This document shows positions 17,617-27,337 of a DNA stretch of 64,000 bases, piece by piece. The DNA lies in NCBI RefSeq assembly GCF_007830235.1, contig NZ_VLKI01000006.1, forward strand, positions 180,191-244,190, given 5' to 3'. Below the pieces are notes generated by a model. That model was not told where the DNA came from. It saw only the letters and a program-made list of their open reading frames with translations, and ran no database searches. Position numbers and translations under genes: made by a program. The DNA comes from Cytobacillus oceanisediminis (GTDB lineage: Bacteria > Bacillota > Bacilli > Bacillales > Cytobacillaceae). How positions within the stretch are numbered: the first letter of the stretch is position 1; every line of letters begins with the position of its first letter.

Positions 17617-18432
17617 ATGGACGTCTCTCATATGAAGAAAAAAGAATTTGTCTATTTACAGCTGAGCATTTTTCTGGCTGTTCTTCTGCTTTTTCAATTT
17701 AAGCTTTTTATTTTTGCTTTTCTCCTCACTTTTGCACTTATTCTTTTTTTAGTTTTTACTTCACGGCAAGAGCGTGTATTTTCCTGGACCATTGCCGCTT
17801 ATTTGACCGGCAATCTTTTATTTTTGTATGGAGACAGGCTGCTTGATGAACTGCCTTTTCACACTTATATATTATTGATCCTTAACCGTGTTCTGTTAAT
17901 AATACCTATCCTGCTTCTTATATATGTTAGTAAGAAATTTAATAAGTCTGCAAATCGCTATTGGCAAAAACCTAGCTGGGATGCCCGAATTTATTTTCCG
18001 TTTATATGGAGAGGGTTTCATTCGCTTTCAACTAAAGGATTTTTGATTATAGCTCTGATTATGAATAGCGTTATTTTAGCCCCTGCCATTTTATCAGCTG
18101 ATATTCCTTTTGTGACTGATTTATTTGTATTCCTAATTGGCTTTTCCGTTGTAAATGCATTTATGGAGGAACTTTTATGGAGGGGTATTCTATTAACTAG
18201 GATGGCAGACCTGGCAGGAGAAAAAGCCGCTGTCATTTTCTCCGGAATTTCTTTTGGATTTTCCCATTTGATGCTTGGTTACTCTCTTGCTGTATGTCTC
18301 TTATTTGCCATAGGAGGGGTATTCTATGGAGCCATAACAGTCAAATCTGGCAGCATGATCCCCGCTATACTTTGGCATGCCGTAATCAACGTATTAATGA
18401 TCCTTAGCGGCTTCATCCCATTTTCAGGATAA
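17617..18432 (+). CDS. CPBP-family intramembrane metalloprotease (Abi)
   Basis: About 271 residues with seven or eight hydrophobic segments. The family signature is visible: FMEELLWRGIL (EExxxR), ISFGFSHLMLGY (FxxxH) and a final LWHAVINVL. CPBP proteins are membrane proteases or protease-like proteins such as SpdC and bacteriocin self-immunity factors. The start lies in a run GTG-ATG-ATG-ATG at 17608-17619; the last ATG has the best spacing from AAGGG. No bacteriocin gene is nearby, so a role in envelope protein processing is only an inference. Confidence 0.8.
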   Translation: MDVSHMKKKEFVYLQLSIFLAVLLLFQFKLFIFAFLLTFALILFLVFTSRQERVFSWTIAAYLTGNLLFLYGDRLLDELPFHTYILLILNRVLLIIPILLLIYVSKKFNKSANRYWQKPSWDARIYFPFIWRGFHSLSTKGFLIIALIMNSVILAPAILSADIPFVTDLFVFLIGFSVVNAFMEELLWRGILLTRMADLAGEKAAVIFSGISFGFSHLMLGYSLAVCLLFAIGGVFYGAITVKSGSMIPAILWHAVINVLMILSGFIPFSG

Positions 18433-18436
18433 AAAA

Positions 18437-18471
18437 AGGAGTACTTGCAGTTTTTATGCAAGTACTCCTAC
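18437..18471. terminator. Bidirectional terminator between convergent genes
   Basis: AGGAGTACTTGCA (18437-18449) pairs with TGCAAGTACTCCT (18457-18469), with an A-run to the left. Confidence 0.85.
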
Positions 18472-18477
18472 TTTATC

Positions 18478-18738
18478 TTAGTGCGCTCCTCCGAAAATCA
18501 TTTCCTGCAGAAAAATCATTCCGACAGAAAGCAAAACCAATACTGCCATCAACGGGACAAAAAGATTTTTATTTTTATGAAAAACAGAAACGAGGATAAA
18601 ATACAAAAGTGCAGAAACTGCTACAAAGCTCCCTGCTTCTATTAGTTTTTTTACACCGCTGGTTTGGATAAACATCTGCAGGGCAATCCCCGCAAACAAT
18701 ATGGCACCCAAAAAATTAAAAAACCGATAGGAAATCAT
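18478..18738 (-). CDS. Small membrane protein, unknown
   Basis: 86 residues with three hydrophobic stretches (FFNFLGAILFAGIALQMFI, GSFVAVSALLYFILVSVF, LFVPLMAVLVLLSVGMIFL). The ATG at 18738 follows AGAGGTGAT at a good distance; a longer frame from 18774 has no ribosome binding site. I do not recognise the family with confidence. It stands alone between a CPBP gene and yneR. Confidence 0.6.
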   Translation of the reverse strand: MISYRFFNFLGAILFAGIALQMFIQTSGVKKLIEAGSFVAVSALLYFILVSVFHKNKNLFVPLMAVLVLLSVGMIFLQEMIFGGAH

Positions 18739-18866
18739 CTTATCACCTCTATAAAGAATTAAATGAATTACCATGAAACTTGGATGGACTGTTCAAATTG
18801 AATCATTCGCACTTAAATAAAATCTAGCCTATACTATTACTATCACCCAAGAGGAGGAGTTTCAAA

Positions 18867-19157
18867 ATGAAAATACATATTAACGATCAGGCTGCCGCAT
18901 GGTATCAAGAAGAAATGCTCTTAAACAAGGGTGACTACGTCCGCTTTTTTGCAAGATACGGTGGCTGCAGCACCGTCCAGCAGGGATTTTCACTGGGCGT
19001 CTCCAACGAACAGCCCCACAATGCAGGTGTACAAACTGAAAAAGACGGAATCACTTATTTTATAGAAGAAAAAGACCTTTGGTATTTCGATAATCATGAT
19101 CTATTCGTAGAATTTAATGAAAAAGCGAAGGAACCAGAATTTAAATACGATAAGTAA
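18867..19157 (+). CDS. yneR: HesB/YadR-like protein YneR
   Basis: 96 residues strongly resembling B. subtilis YneR, a HesB-fold protein: NDQAAAWYQEEM, GDYVRFFARYGGCSTVQQGF and EKDLWYFDNHDLFVEFNEK. Unlike IscA it lacks the three-cysteine cluster motif; a Cys occurs in GGCSTV. Function is unknown beyond a possible link to Fe-S metabolism. GAGGAGG precedes the ATG. It is in the same relative place as yneR in B. subtilis and is distinct from the UGA-containing HesB-like gene at 15911. Confidence 0.88.
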   Translation: MKIHINDQAAAWYQEEMLLNKGDYVRFFARYGGCSTVQQGFSLGVSNEQPHNAGVQTEKDGITYFIEEKDLWYFDNHDLFVEFNEKAKEPEFKYDK

Positions 19158-19214
19158 GGACGGAAGCAGACCAAGTCTGCTTCTATTCTTATGTTTTAAA
19201 TCAGTGACGTTTTT

Positions 19215-19541
19215 TCAGCGTGCCGCCTCGTCATTTCCAAATTCCTTAAATCGTTTTAAATGATCCATGAGCTGTTCCTTCTTTAAAATTTCTGCTTGTC
19301 TTTCACCGATTAAATCAAAGTGTGAGTAACCATCTTTTCGGCGGTCGATCCACTCTGGCTTTAGGCCATGTTTTTCACCCCATGCGATTAATTTCTCCAT
19401 ATCAGAACAGCCGACCTTTGTGACTGTTTTACATCCAGGGAAGCGATCATCAATCCAATAATGGGTCAGGAAGGCAATTTCTCCTTGGTCTATTTTCATT
19501 TTCCATTCACGAAGCTCTTTTTTCCGAAGGCCGAAAGCCAT
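19215..19541 (-). CDS. yneQ: YneQ-like protein
   Basis: About 108 residues, soluble, with FLTHYWIDDRFPGCKTVTKVGC near residue 25, GLKPEWIDRRKDGYSHFDL and a basic helical end. It corresponds to YneQ by sequence character and by position between yneR and yneP. Function is unknown. An ATG at 19541 is preferred because GGATGGAG is 6 nt upstream; the ATG at 19553 starts within that site. It follows yneP on the same strand by 25 nt. Confidence 0.78.
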   Translation of the reverse strand: MAFGLRKKELREWKMKIDQGEIAFLTHYWIDDRFPGCKTVTKVGCSDMEKLIAWGEKHGLKPEWIDRRKDGYSHFDLIGERQAEILKKEQLMDHLKRFKEFGNDEAAR

Positions 19542-19578
19542 GTCATTCTCCATCCTTTACATAAACAGCAATCCACTA

Positions 19579-20016
19579 TTAGCTTATAGCCTCTTCTGGC
19601 TGCTTTTTAACTTTTTCGTATGCTTCGTGCCAGTCCGGATACTTCTTTTTGATTGATATCGGGCGGAAGGAATCCTTTTTGACGCATACATGCTTCGAAG
19701 AGCCTGTGACAGCAAGCTCTCCCTCGTCATTAAAAATTTCATAGCCATAGCTGACACGGAAGCCGTCATATTCTTCAATCCATGTCTTAATTGTAGCTAT
19801 TTGTCCATAACGGAGCGGCTTTTTGTAGGATGCCTGAATATCCAGTACTGGAGAAATGATTCCATCCTGTTCCATTTCGGCATAGCTGAATCCCAGGTCT
19901 TTAATGATCTGGGTCCGACCGAGTTCCATCCAAATCAGGTAGTTCGCATGATAAACGACGCCCATCTGGTCTGTTTCTGCATATCTGACTTCCACTTCTT
20001 TTGTTGATATTAACAT
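19579..20016 (-). CDS. yneP: Acyl-CoA thioesterase YneP (hotdog fold)
   Basis: A 145-residue 4-hydroxybenzoyl-CoA thioesterase-like hotdog protein: EVEVRYAETDQMGVVYHANY holds the Asp/His-type active-site region, followed by LIWMELGRTQII and a C-terminal TGSSKHVCVKKDSFRP. Such enzymes hydrolyse short or medium acyl-CoA. It starts 2 nt after the end of the upstream AAA ATPase gene with AAAGGGGA as ribosome site, so the two are likely co-transcribed. Confidence 0.85.
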   Translation of the reverse strand: MLISTKEVEVRYAETDQMGVVYHANYLIWMELGRTQIIKDLGFSYAEMEQDGIISPVLDIQASYKKPLRYGQIATIKTWIEEYDGFRVSYGYEIFNDEGELAVTGSSKHVCVKKDSFRPISIKKKYPDWHEAYEKVKKQPEEAIS

Positions 20017-20018
20017 TG

Positions 20019-22337
20019 CTAGTCCCCTTTTCTCATCTTATTTAAAGCTGTCTCGAAGTCCTCTCTCTCCAGTATGCTAACCTGCTCATGATCTTGATCG
20101 ATGCTCAGTTCTGAAACCATTCTCATGGCCTGTGCCTGGATCACTTCATCCGCAAGGTTTGCAGCAAAACGGCCGTTCCCATTAATCGTTATTTCAGATA
20201 AGGTGCTCATCAGATAATCCTTTGCCCGCTCCGTTAGCCTGTATTCGTACTGGTCAGCGTAAGATACGATGATTTCCAAAAGCTCACCGGTTGAATAATC
20301 ATTGAAATGAAAAAAATTTTTAAACCGGGATTTTAACCCTGGATTGCTGTTCAGCAGCCTTTCCATTTCATTTGGATATCCTGCTAAAACAACGACAAGG
20401 TTTTCATTATGTTTTGTCATTTCATCCACTAATGTATCAATGACTTCTTTCCCGAAATCTCCTGAAGTTTGGGATAACAGCGAGTAGGCCTCATCTATAA
20501 ATAGAACGCCGCCCAAAGCTTCTCTTATCTTTTTCTTTGTTTTTATCGTTGTTTGGCCGACATAGCCAGCCACAAAATCTGCCCGGCTAGCAACCATTAG
20601 ATGCCCTCTTTTCAGAAAGCCGCAATCCTTCAGCAGTTCTGCATATATTTTTGCAACTGTTGTTTTACCCGTCCCTGGATTCCCTGTAAATACGGAATGC
20701 AGTTGAATCGGTACGACAGGCAGTCCTTTCTCGCGACGTATCTGCTGCATTTTTACAAAAGAAACAAGATTCTTAACCTCTGCTTTAACCGTCTCGAGGC
20801 CAATTAATTGATCAAACTGCTCATGAGGATCCATTTGTTGTTCCTCATCTTCGCTTTCAAAATCTTCTTTCTCCAGAAGTGTATATGCCATGATGTTTTG
20901 ATCGGTTTTTGATTGGGATCCTTTTTTAAAAATGGCATCCAAAACTATATTTCTGACAGTCCGGGCATTGCCAAACGTGTCATCCACCCGCTCTTTTTCA
21001 ATCCGTTTGCCAAGCTCTATTTTTGCACCTTCTGTCAGAACATAGTCATTATCAGCGGCAAGCTTTTCTGCAATCAAGAGAAGCTCCTCATTTGAATAAT
21101 CAGGCAGTGCAATAAAGTTTGATTCCGGAAAACGGCTACGCAAACCGGGATTGCTGTCCAGAAATTGCCTCATTTCTTCAGGATAGCCGGCCATAATAAC
21201 CGCGAACTTGCCTCCGTACTCTGTCCCTGTCATGAGTGAAACGAGTGTATCGATTGCGGTTTGCCCGTAGTCGCTTCCAGTCTGTCCCTCCCGTTTTAAA
21301 CTATAGGCTTCATCGATAAACAGAACTCCTCCAATTGCTTTTTCAACTGCTGACCTGACATTTTCTTCTGTTTGACCGACAAATCCGCCCACTAGCTGTG
21401 AGCGGTCAGCCTCGATTACCTCTTCACGCGGCAGTACACCAAGACTGTGGTAAATTTTAGCCAGAAGCCGTGCAATCGTTGTTTTTCCTGTTCCCGGATT
21501 GCCGGTCAATATCATATTAAGGCTAAGTTCATCTCTGGTTTGAAAACCAAGTGATTTCCGTTCATTTTGATATTTTAAGAAACGGTAAAAGTCATGGACC
21601 CTGCTCTTAACCGTCTTTAACCCAACCATTTCATTTAACTCATCCAGTGGATCTTTTTCTGAATCCGTTTCATCTTCATCAGCTTCAAAAACTTCTTTCC
21701 ATTCTTCCTGTAGCTGTTTAATCTCCATGAGATGCTTTTTCATATCTGTGTAGTAAGTAGAAGTATGAAATACGCCAGAGATGGATTGTTCATATTCTTC
21801 TGATGCCTTTAAGAGCAAAGCTGTTTCTTCAATTGCTTTCTCTAGGATTGCAGAAAGTTTGTGATACTCAGGACCCTGATAAGCTTTAATTTTCTTATTG
21901 AGATCATCCTGCTCATCATCAGCCTTATTTATAAAACTGCGGCAAATTTCGATAAACTGTTCTGCCGTTTTCTTTTTTGCAGCCCTGTTGTCCGTTTCTC
22001 GGATCGGAGGAAAAGTCAGTCCCTCCAGAACATTTGACTTGGTTTTCCATTCTGATTTTCCCAATTGAGCAACAGCCTTAAGATTTTCAGGATCCAGATC
22101 GACTGCCTTTTGAAGCCACGCAGTCCCAAGATTATCGCCAATGAATTTATGGCATCTTGAAAGCCCTGCTAATGTTAATAATTCAGAAAGGAGCTTAGGC
22201 TCTTTCTCTTCATTCAAGTTTTTAATAAAATAAAGCAAATCCGCTTCATTCTGTATGTATCCCTTATAATCAAGTTCATTTTTCCATTCCTGAACCTGCT
22301 CATCGGCTGTTTTTTGCTGTCTATACTGTTGTGCCAC
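20019..22337 (-). CDS. Double-module CbxX/SpoVK-type AAA ATPase
   Basis: A 772-residue protein with a helical N-terminal part (about 1-230) and two complete CbxX/CfqX AAA modules. Each has Walker A NPGTGKTT, a pore-like GGFVGQTEENV or AGYVGQTTIKT loop and Walker B GGVLFIDEAYSL; sensor/Arg-finger segments NPGLRSRFPE and NPGLKSRFKN follow. B. subtilis SpoVK has one such module and 322 residues, so this is a duplicated form. The fold acts as a hexameric motor, for example on RuBisCO in CbbX; the client here is unknown. The start is a GTG at 22337 after AGAAGTGATG. It heads a short operon with yneP and probably yneQ. Confidence 0.85.
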   Translation of the reverse strand: MAQQYRQQKTADEQVQEWKNELDYKGYIQNEADLLYFIKNLNEEKEPKLLSELLTLAGLSRCHKFIGDNLGTAWLQKAVDLDPENLKAVAQLGKSEWKTKSNVLEGLTFPPIRETDNRAAKKKTAEQFIEICRSFINKADDEQDDLNKKIKAYQGPEYHKLSAILEKAIEETALLLKASEEYEQSISGVFHTSTYYTDMKKHLMEIKQLQEEWKEVFEADEDETDSEKDPLDELNEMVGLKTVKSRVHDFYRFLKYQNERKSLGFQTRDELSLNMILTGNPGTGKTTIARLLAKIYHSLGVLPREEVIEADRSQLVGGFVGQTEENVRSAVEKAIGGVLFIDEAYSLKREGQTGSDYGQTAIDTLVSLMTGTEYGGKFAVIMAGYPEEMRQFLDSNPGLRSRFPESNFIALPDYSNEELLLIAEKLAADNDYVLTEGAKIELGKRIEKERVDDTFGNARTVRNIVLDAIFKKGSQSKTDQNIMAYTLLEKEDFESEDEEQQMDPHEQFDQLIGLETVKAEVKNLVSFVKMQQIRREKGLPVVPIQLHSVFTGNPGTGKTTVAKIYAELLKDCGFLKRGHLMVASRADFVAGYVGQTTIKTKKKIREALGGVLFIDEAYSLLSQTSGDFGKEVIDTLVDEMTKHNENLVVVLAGYPNEMERLLNSNPGLKSRFKNFFHFNDYSTGELLEIIVSYADQYEYRLTERAKDYLMSTLSEITINGNGRFAANLADEVIQAQAMRMVSELSIDQDHEQVSILEREDFETALNKMRKGD

Positions 22338-22431
22338 TATTCATCACTTCTCTTCTTAGTTTCCACAACTTATCTTACCATATTTCTTCTCTAATCTATA
22401 AGGAAGCGCTCTTTTAAACTTTTTTTGAGAT

Positions 22432-22465
22432 GAAAAGACCCAATCAAATTTGATCAGGTCTTTTC
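22432..22465 (-). terminator. Terminator of tlp
   Basis: GAAAAGACC pairs with GGTCTTTTC, with an additional internal ATCAAATTTGAT palindrome; the minus-strand side ends in TTTTC then T-rich sequence. Confidence 0.7.
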
Positions 22466-22478
22466 GGCAGATTTTTTA

Positions 22479-22724
22479 TTAATAGTTGTCTTCGTTGTAC
22501 CCGTTTTGCTGCGCCTGATATTCATCTTTTATCTCGGATCGGAGCGAAGCAAGGCTTTCGCGGCGGCGCTCATTTTTTGCTTCGATTCTGGCAAGGTCCT
22601 CGGCATTTGCAAACTTCATCGATTCCTCCGCTTCGTCCATATTTTCAATCGTATGGACAATCATGGATTGAAGCTTTTCTACATTATCGCTTCGGTCATC
22701 TGGATTGGGTTTGTTATGTGCCAT
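22479..22724 (-). CDS. tlp: Spore protein Tlp
   Basis: 81 residues matching the small acid-soluble thioredoxin-like spore protein Tlp: [26 protein letters not shown] and a C-terminal [20 protein letters not shown]. It is made in the forespore under SigG in B. subtilis. AAGGGAGG precedes the ATG. It follows sspN on the same strand, as in B. subtilis where sspN and tlp form an operon; here a weak hairpin lies between them. Confidence 0.93.
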   Translation of the reverse strand: MAHNKPNPDDRSDNVEKLQSMIVHTIENMDEAEESMKFANAEDLARIEAKNERRRESLASLRSEIKDEYQAQQNGYNEDNY

Positions 22725-22838
22725 AGTAAGTTCCTCCCTTACATGAGTGATGGTACAAAATTAGTTTGTGAATCAGCAGAAAATTTATCTGCGGAAAAGT
22801 GTGGGTATCTTGCCTTTAGAGAACTTGATTATCTATCC

Positions 22839-22876
22839 AAAAAAAACAGAAAACCCGCCGCAGGGGGAAGCGGCAG
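22839..22876 (-). terminator. Weak terminator after sspN
   Basis: On the minus strand GCCGC pairs with GCGGC, followed by GGGTTTTCTGTTTTTTTT. Read-through into tlp is likely. Confidence 0.55.
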
Positions 22877-22892
22877 GCAAATTACCTGTTTA

Positions 22893-23036
22893 TTATTCAC
22901 CTTTTGTTTGTATCACTTGTGCATGCTTACCGGATGTATCCTGCATTTTCTTGCCTTTATTTCCGCCAAAACCACGTGATTGTGTGCCGATATGATTGGG
23001 AACAAAATGCTCCGGATGCCTTTTCGGATTGCTCAT
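22893..23036 (-). CDS. sspN: Small acid-soluble spore protein N
   Basis: 47 residues beginning [20 protein letters not shown] and ending [18 protein letters not shown], closely like SspN of B. subtilis and relatives. GGAGGGATTTTA precedes the ATG at 23036. The protein is basic and made late in the forespore in B. subtilis. It is the first gene of the sspN-tlp pair. Confidence 0.9.
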   Translation of the reverse strand: MSNPKRHPEHFVPNHIGTQSRGFGGNKGKKMQDTSGKHAQVIQTKGE

Positions 23037-23098
23037 TAAAATCCCTCCTCATTTAAAGTATGGTCCGATGAAGAGGGTTTCATGAATGGGAAGTACTG

Positions 23099-23230
23099 CT
23101 ATTCAGCTTTATCGAGACGCTTTTTTTCAAGGCGTTCTTCAATTTTATCCATTGCATCTTGATCCCTAAGTAATTGACGCTTATTTTCTAATACTAATTC
23201 AGCAAAGGAGCGCTTTCTAAGTTTTCTCAT
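23099..23230 (-). CDS. FbpB-family small basic protein
   Basis: 43 residues, MRKLRKRSFAELVLENKRQL followed by LRDQDAMDKIEERLEKK. It matches the FbpB family of small basic proteins; in B. subtilis FbpB works with the FsrA RNA in iron sparing. The ribosome site is GGAAGGTGAATG. I do not see a clear Fur box in front, so iron control of this copy is not shown. The region 23231-23494 holds no other gene; it carries two CATATG hexamers about 20 nt apart and A/T-rich DNA. Confidence 0.75.
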   Translation of the reverse strand: MRKLRKRSFAELVLENKRQLLRDQDAMDKIEERLEKKRLDKAE

Positions 23231-23494
23231 AAATCATTCACCTTCCTTTAACAACATTGTAACAGTCATTATGTCCAGAAACCGTTTAAATTATTACAAC
23301 TTTTTGAAAATTTAATCCGCTAATTCATCATATGTGAAAAAAGTTCATATGTTTCATCATTTGAATTAATATTAACAAAACATTCAGAAAAATCAAGACT
23401 GTAAAAACTTCCTTTAAAACTTTTCCCAGTCTTATCGTCATTCAAACTTGCAGACAACCTTAACTACTTTGGAACTTATTTTTTTTCATATAAA

Positions 23495-23523
23495 AAAGCA
23501 TCCCTCCCGTTAGCGGATGCTTT
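23495..23523 (-). terminator. Terminator of the yneN-like gene
   Basis: AAAGCATCC pairs with GGATGCTTT; on the minus strand a T-rich tail follows. Confidence 0.8.
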
Positions 23524-23527
23524 CATG

Positions 23528-24046
23528 TTACATTTCATCTGTATATTGTCTCATTATATCTATAGACATGGCACTTAAGTATTTATTCCTAATAATCCCT
23601 TTTTCATCAATAAAAAATGTCGTGGGAATCGTTAAGATTTGATATGCTTTTGCTGCTTTCTCTTCCTCATCCAGAAGAATTGGAAAATTAACACGCATTT
23701 CTTTGGCAAAGCCGGCCACATCATATTGAGGATCAATGTTAATAGCCAAAATGGCAATTTCATCCCCTTTTTCGGAATAGAACTTTTGGATATCCGGCAT
23801 CTCAGCTTTGCAAGGAGGGCACCAGGTTGCCCAAAAATTTAGCATGACCTTCTTTCCTTCATAATCCGAGAGCTTCACCGTTTCTCCCTGAAGATTTTTT
23901 AATTCAAACTCAGGCGCCTTTAAGCCTATTCCAAGCCCCGTTTGATTTACTGGTTCTGTCTTTGTTTCATCTTTCTCAACTGCCTGAACAATGCCTGTCG
24001 TGACCAATACAAACAATACCGCTGCTGCAATCATCTTCTTGAACAT
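23528..24046 (-). CDS. yneN: Membrane-anchored thioredoxin-like protein (ResA/YneN type)
   Basis: 172 residues: an N-terminal membrane segment (MIAAAVLFVLVTTGIVQAV), then a TlpA/ResA-like thioredoxin domain with NFWATWCPPCKAEMPDIQ, the WCPPC active site, and a cis-Pro loop LTIPTTFFID. Such proteins reduce disulfides outside the membrane, for example in cytochrome c maturation. Position beside citB matches yneN of B. subtilis. The ATG at 24046 has GGAGGG 9 nt upstream; the open frame extends further upstream without a ribosome site. Confidence 0.87.
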   Translation of the reverse strand: MFKKMIAAAVLFVLVTTGIVQAVEKDETKTEPVNQTGLGIGLKAPEFELKNLQGETVKLSDYEGKKVMLNFWATWCPPCKAEMPDIQKFYSEKGDEIAILAINIDPQYDVAGFAKEMRVNFPILLDEEEKAAKAYQILTIPTTFFIDEKGIIRNKYLSAMSIDIMRQYTDEM

Positions 24047-24107
24047 ACTGACATTCCCTCCAGCTAACAGGTTAAACAGCCTTTTGCTTTCTTGTTTGTA
24101 TTGTAAC

Positions 24108-24560
24108 CTAGAAAAGTAAAATAAATAAGGTTCTGAACAGCCAAAAAGATAACAGAAATGTGACAGTTCCATAAATAATCCCGCTTAACCAGCTTTGTAC
24201 CCTATAATGGCTCTTTCTAATTCTCCATGCAATAAAGGCAAGGGCAAGAATAAGCCCTAAAACCAATCCCTTCGTTCCCCCGGAAAAATATAAAATTCCA
24301 ATAGGGTTATTTATAATATTTTTTGTCTGGAAGAGAACTGAACTGAACTTGTATGTAAAAATACCGATTAAGACAGCATTGAAGATGTCATTTAAAAAGT
24401 CCTTTTTAAAATCCTCGTCTTTTTTCAAAGCCTGTCTTACTACAAAATAAGATATAATACCTGCCATCAAAATAAGAACCCATTTATACTTAATTAATAA
24501 TGGTCCAAGCAAAAAAGCGCCCAATGTTAACCCTCCAATAAACTCATCTACAGCTAACAT
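24108..24560 (-). CDS. Polytopic membrane protein next to the thioredoxin-like gene
   Basis: About 150 residues with four or five hydrophobic segments (LTLGAFLLGPLLI, VLILMAGIISYFVV, GLVLGLILALAFIAW, GTVTFLLSFWLFRTLFILLF). I do not recognise the family firmly. The longer open frame starting at 24611 runs through the citB terminator and is not credible at its 5' end, so I place the start at the ATG at 24560, though the ribosome site there is weak (GGGATTAGGT). It precedes the ResA-like gene on the same strand by 61 nt, so a shared role in extracytoplasmic redox is possible but unproven. Confidence 0.55.
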   Translation of the reverse strand: MLAVDEFIGGLTLGAFLLGPLLIKYKWVLILMAGIISYFVVRQALKKDEDFKKDFLNDIFNAVLIGIFTYKFSSVLFQTKNIINNPIGILYFSGGTKGLVLGLILALAFIAWRIRKSHYRVQSWLSGIIYGTVTFLLSFWLFRTLFILLF

Positions 24561-24589
24561 ACCTAATCCCGTATCTTTTGTAAAATAAA

Positions 24590-24621
24590 AAACCGCCATG
24601 TGACGAATCACATAGCGGTTT
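24590..24621 (-). terminator. Terminator of citB with UUCG loop
   Basis: AAACCGCCATGTGA pairs with TCACATAGCGGTTT across a CGAA loop (UUCG on the transcribed minus strand), with one mismatch, followed by TTTATTTT. Confidence 0.88.
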
Positions 24622-24628
24622 GAAGCAT

Positions 24629-27337
24629 TTAGTTTGCTAATTTATCACGAAGAACCATTTGCAGGATTCCGCCGTGACGGTAGTAATCAATTTCAACTTC
24701 AGAATCGAATCGTACAAGAGCTTCAAATGTAGTCTTGTTGCCGTCTTCATCTGTAGCTGTAACTTTTACAAAGTCACGTGGTCTTACATTTTCATCGATT
24801 TGTACATCAATTGTTTCTTTACCAGTTAAGCCAAGAACCTCTGCACTCTCGCCTTCCTTGAACTGAAGCGGAAGTACGCCCATTAAAACAAGGTTTGAAC
24901 GATGAATACGCTCATAGCTTTCAGCAATAACTGTCTTAATTCCTAGTAAGTTCGTACCTTTAGCAGCCCAGTCACGGGAAGATCCCATTCCATAGTCTTT
25001 GCCGGCAAGAACCACAAGACCTGTTCCATCTTCTTTGTACTTCATGCAAGCATCATAGATAGAAGTTACTTCGCCAGTAGGCCAGTAAGTAGTAAATCCG
25101 CCTTCTGTGCCAGGAGCAATTTGGTTCCGGATACGGATGTTTGCAAATGTACCGCGCATCATAACTTCATGGTTTCCACGGCGGGATCCATAAGAGTTGA
25201 AGTCGCGTGGTTCAACACCGTTCTCGCGAAGATATTTTCCTGCTGGTGTATCTTTTCCGATCGCACCTGCCGGAGAAATATGGTCAGTTGTTACAGAATC
25301 ACCGAACTTGCCGACAACACGCAATCCTGATAAAGGTTTAACTACATCAGCATTAGGAGTTAAGCCTTCAAAGAACGGAGGGTTCTGGATATATGTTGAA
25401 TTATCATCAAATGAATATAAAGGCTCATTGCTTGTTTGAATTTGATTCCAGCGAGCGTTGTCATCAAACACATGCTCATATTCTTTACGGAACAATTCAG
25501 GTGTAACAGACTGTTTAACAACTTCATTAACTTCAGCAGTTGATGGCCAGATATCGTTAAAGAAGACATCATTGCCATTCTTATCCTTGCCGATTGGTTC
25601 TTTTTGAAGATCGATATCGACTGTTCCTGCCAATGCATAGGCAACCACTAATGGCGGAGAAGCCAGGTAGTTTGCTTTTACAAGCGGATGGATACGGCCT
25701 TCAAAGTTACGGTTGCCGGAAAGAACTGAAGTTACGAGAAGGTCGCTTTCAGCTACAGCCTTTTCGATTTCTTCTCTTAATGGACCAGAGTTACCGATAC
25801 ATGTTGTACAACCATAACCTACAAGGTTGAATCCAAGCTGCTCCATGTATGGAAGAAGGCCTGAATCACGCAGGTAGCCAGTAACAACTTTTGACCCTGG
25901 AGCCAAAGAAGTTTTAACGAACTTAGGAACTTCCATTCCAAGCTCAACTGCCTTTTTCGCAACTAATCCTGCCCCAACTAAAACGTATGGGTTTGAAGTA
26001 TTTGTACAGCTAGTGATCGCCGCAATCGCAACAGCACCCGTTTTCATCTTAGTTGAATCGCCATTTGCAAATTCAACAGTAATTTCTTTGTCGATTTCTT
26101 TCTTATCCAAGCCGAAGCCCTGGTTGCCTTGTGGAGCTGTGATAGCATCATTAAATTCCTTTTTCATAGCAGATAGCGGAATTAAATCCTGCGGACGCTT
26201 AGGGCCTGAAAGGTTCGCTTCGATTTCGGAAAGATTGATTTCAACTACATTTGTATATACTGGCTCTAGAGATGGATCGAAAAACATTCCATTTTCTTTG
26301 CAGTATTTTTCAACAATTTTGATTTGCTCTTCCGGACGGCCGGTCAGGCGCATGTAATCAAGCGCTTCCGCATCAACAGGGAAGAATCCGCAAGTAGCAC
26401 CGTATTCTGGAGCCATGTTGGCAATTGTAGCACGGTCAGCCAAAGGAAGCTGTGTAACACCAGGACCGAAGAATTCTACGAATTTGCCAACTACTCCCTG
26501 GCTGCGAAGTACTTGAGTTACCTTCAATGCAAGGTCAGTAGCAGTTGTTCCGTTAGGAAGCTCGCCAGTAAGCTTAACCCCTACAACTTCAGGCACAGGG
26601 AAGTATGATGGCTGTCCAAGCATTCCTGCTTCAGCTTCAATACCGCCAACACCCCATCCTAGAACACCGATCCCGTTGATCATCGTTGTATGGGAGTCAG
26701 TACCTACAAGTGTATCAGGGAAAGTTTCGAAATCGCCTTCAGTTGTTTCAAGAGCATGAACTACATTTGCGAGGAATTCAAGGTTTACCTGATGAACGAT
26801 CCCAGTTGCCGGCGGAACCGCACGGTAGTTGTCAAATGCTTTTTGAGCCCAGCTTAAGAACTGGTAACGCTCAGCATTACGCTCGAATTCAAGTTCCATA
26901 TTCGCTTCAAGCGAATCAGGAGTGCCATATTTGTCAACCTGTACAGAGTGGTCGATAACAAGATCAACCGGCTTCTCAGGATTGATTTTATCTGGGTCTC
27001 CACCCATGTCTGCCATTGCTTTGCGCAGTGAAGCCAAGTCAACTACTGCAGGAACGCCAGTGAAGTCTTGCAGAATAACGCGTGACGGCTTGAAAGGAAC
27101 GTCAACCTCTTTAACTTCGGAAGTTCCCCATTTTGCCAGATTTTCAACATGTTCTTTAGTAATTACACGGCCGTCATATTGACGAAGTACTGATTCCAAT
27201 AATACCTTAATGGAGTACGGCAATTTGGAAACATTACCTACTCCAGCTTCTTCCAGAGCACCTAAGTGATAGTAATGATAGCGCTTCCCGTCCAGTTCAA
27301 AGGATTTGCGGGAATTGAACACATCATTCTTTGCCAT
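24629..27337 (-). CDS. citB: Aconitate hydratase
   Basis: A 902-residue aconitase A/IRP1-type enzyme interconverting citrate and isocitrate in the TCA cycle. The [4Fe-4S] ligands are in [14 protein letters not shown] and [13 protein letters not shown]; other landmarks are [24 protein letters not shown] and [15 protein letters not shown] plus [14 protein letters not shown]. The ATG at 27337 with GAGGGGG upstream is preferred over the ATG at 27358. A CcpC-type dyad and a cre-like site lie in front. It sits in the same neighbourhood (yneN, sspO, sspP) as in B. subtilis, where the protein also acts as an RNA-binding regulator. Confidence 0.97.
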   Translation of the reverse strand: MAKNDVFNSRKSFELDGKRYHYYHLGALEEAGVGNVSKLPYSIKVLLESVLRQYDGRVITKEHVENLAKWGTSEVKEVDVPFKPSRVILQDFTGVPAVVDLASLRKAMADMGGDPDKINPEKPVDLVIDHSVQVDKYGTPDSLEANMELEFERNAERYQFLSWAQKAFDNYRAVPPATGIVHQVNLEFLANVVHALETTEGDFETFPDTLVGTDSHTTMINGIGVLGWGVGGIEAEAGMLGQPSYFPVPEVVGVKLTGELPNGTTATDLALKVTQVLRSQGVVGKFVEFFGPGVTQLPLADRATIANMAPEYGATCGFFPVDAEALDYMRLTGRPEEQIKIVEKYCKENGMFFDPSLEPVYTNVVEINLSEIEANLSGPKRPQDLIPLSAMKKEFNDAITAPQGNQGFGLDKKEIDKEITVEFANGDSTKMKTGAVAIAAITSCTNTSNPYVLVGAGLVAKKAVELGMEVPKFVKTSLAPGSKVVTGYLRDSGLLPYMEQLGFNLVGYGCTTCIGNSGPLREEIEKAVAESDLLVTSVLSGNRNFEGRIHPLVKANYLASPPLVVAYALAGTVDIDLQKEPIGKDKNGNDVFFNDIWPSTAEVNEVVKQSVTPELFRKEYEHVFDDNARWNQIQTSNEPLYSFDDNSTYIQNPPFFEGLTPNADVVKPLSGLRVVGKFGDSVTTDHISPAGAIGKDTPAGKYLRENGVEPRDFNSYGSRRGNHEVMMRGTFANIRIRNQIAPGTEGGFTTYWPTGEVTSIYDACMKYKEDGTGLVVLAGKDYGMGSSRDWAAKGTNLLGIKTVIAESYERIHRSNLVLMGVLPLQFKEGESAEVLGLTGKETIDVQIDENVRPRDFVKVTATDEDGNKTTFEALVRFDSEVEIDYYRHGGILQMVLRDKLAN

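Noticed and set aside
18867..19157. yneR as the same gene type as the UGA-containing HesB-like gene
   Set aside because: It has a different motif set (RYGGCSTV, DLWYFDNHDL) and matches YneR; the two are separate HesB-fold families.
22506..22995. Plus-strand open frames opposite tlp and sspN
   Set aside because: They are antisense shadows; the minus-strand spore protein genes match known families and have ribosome sites.
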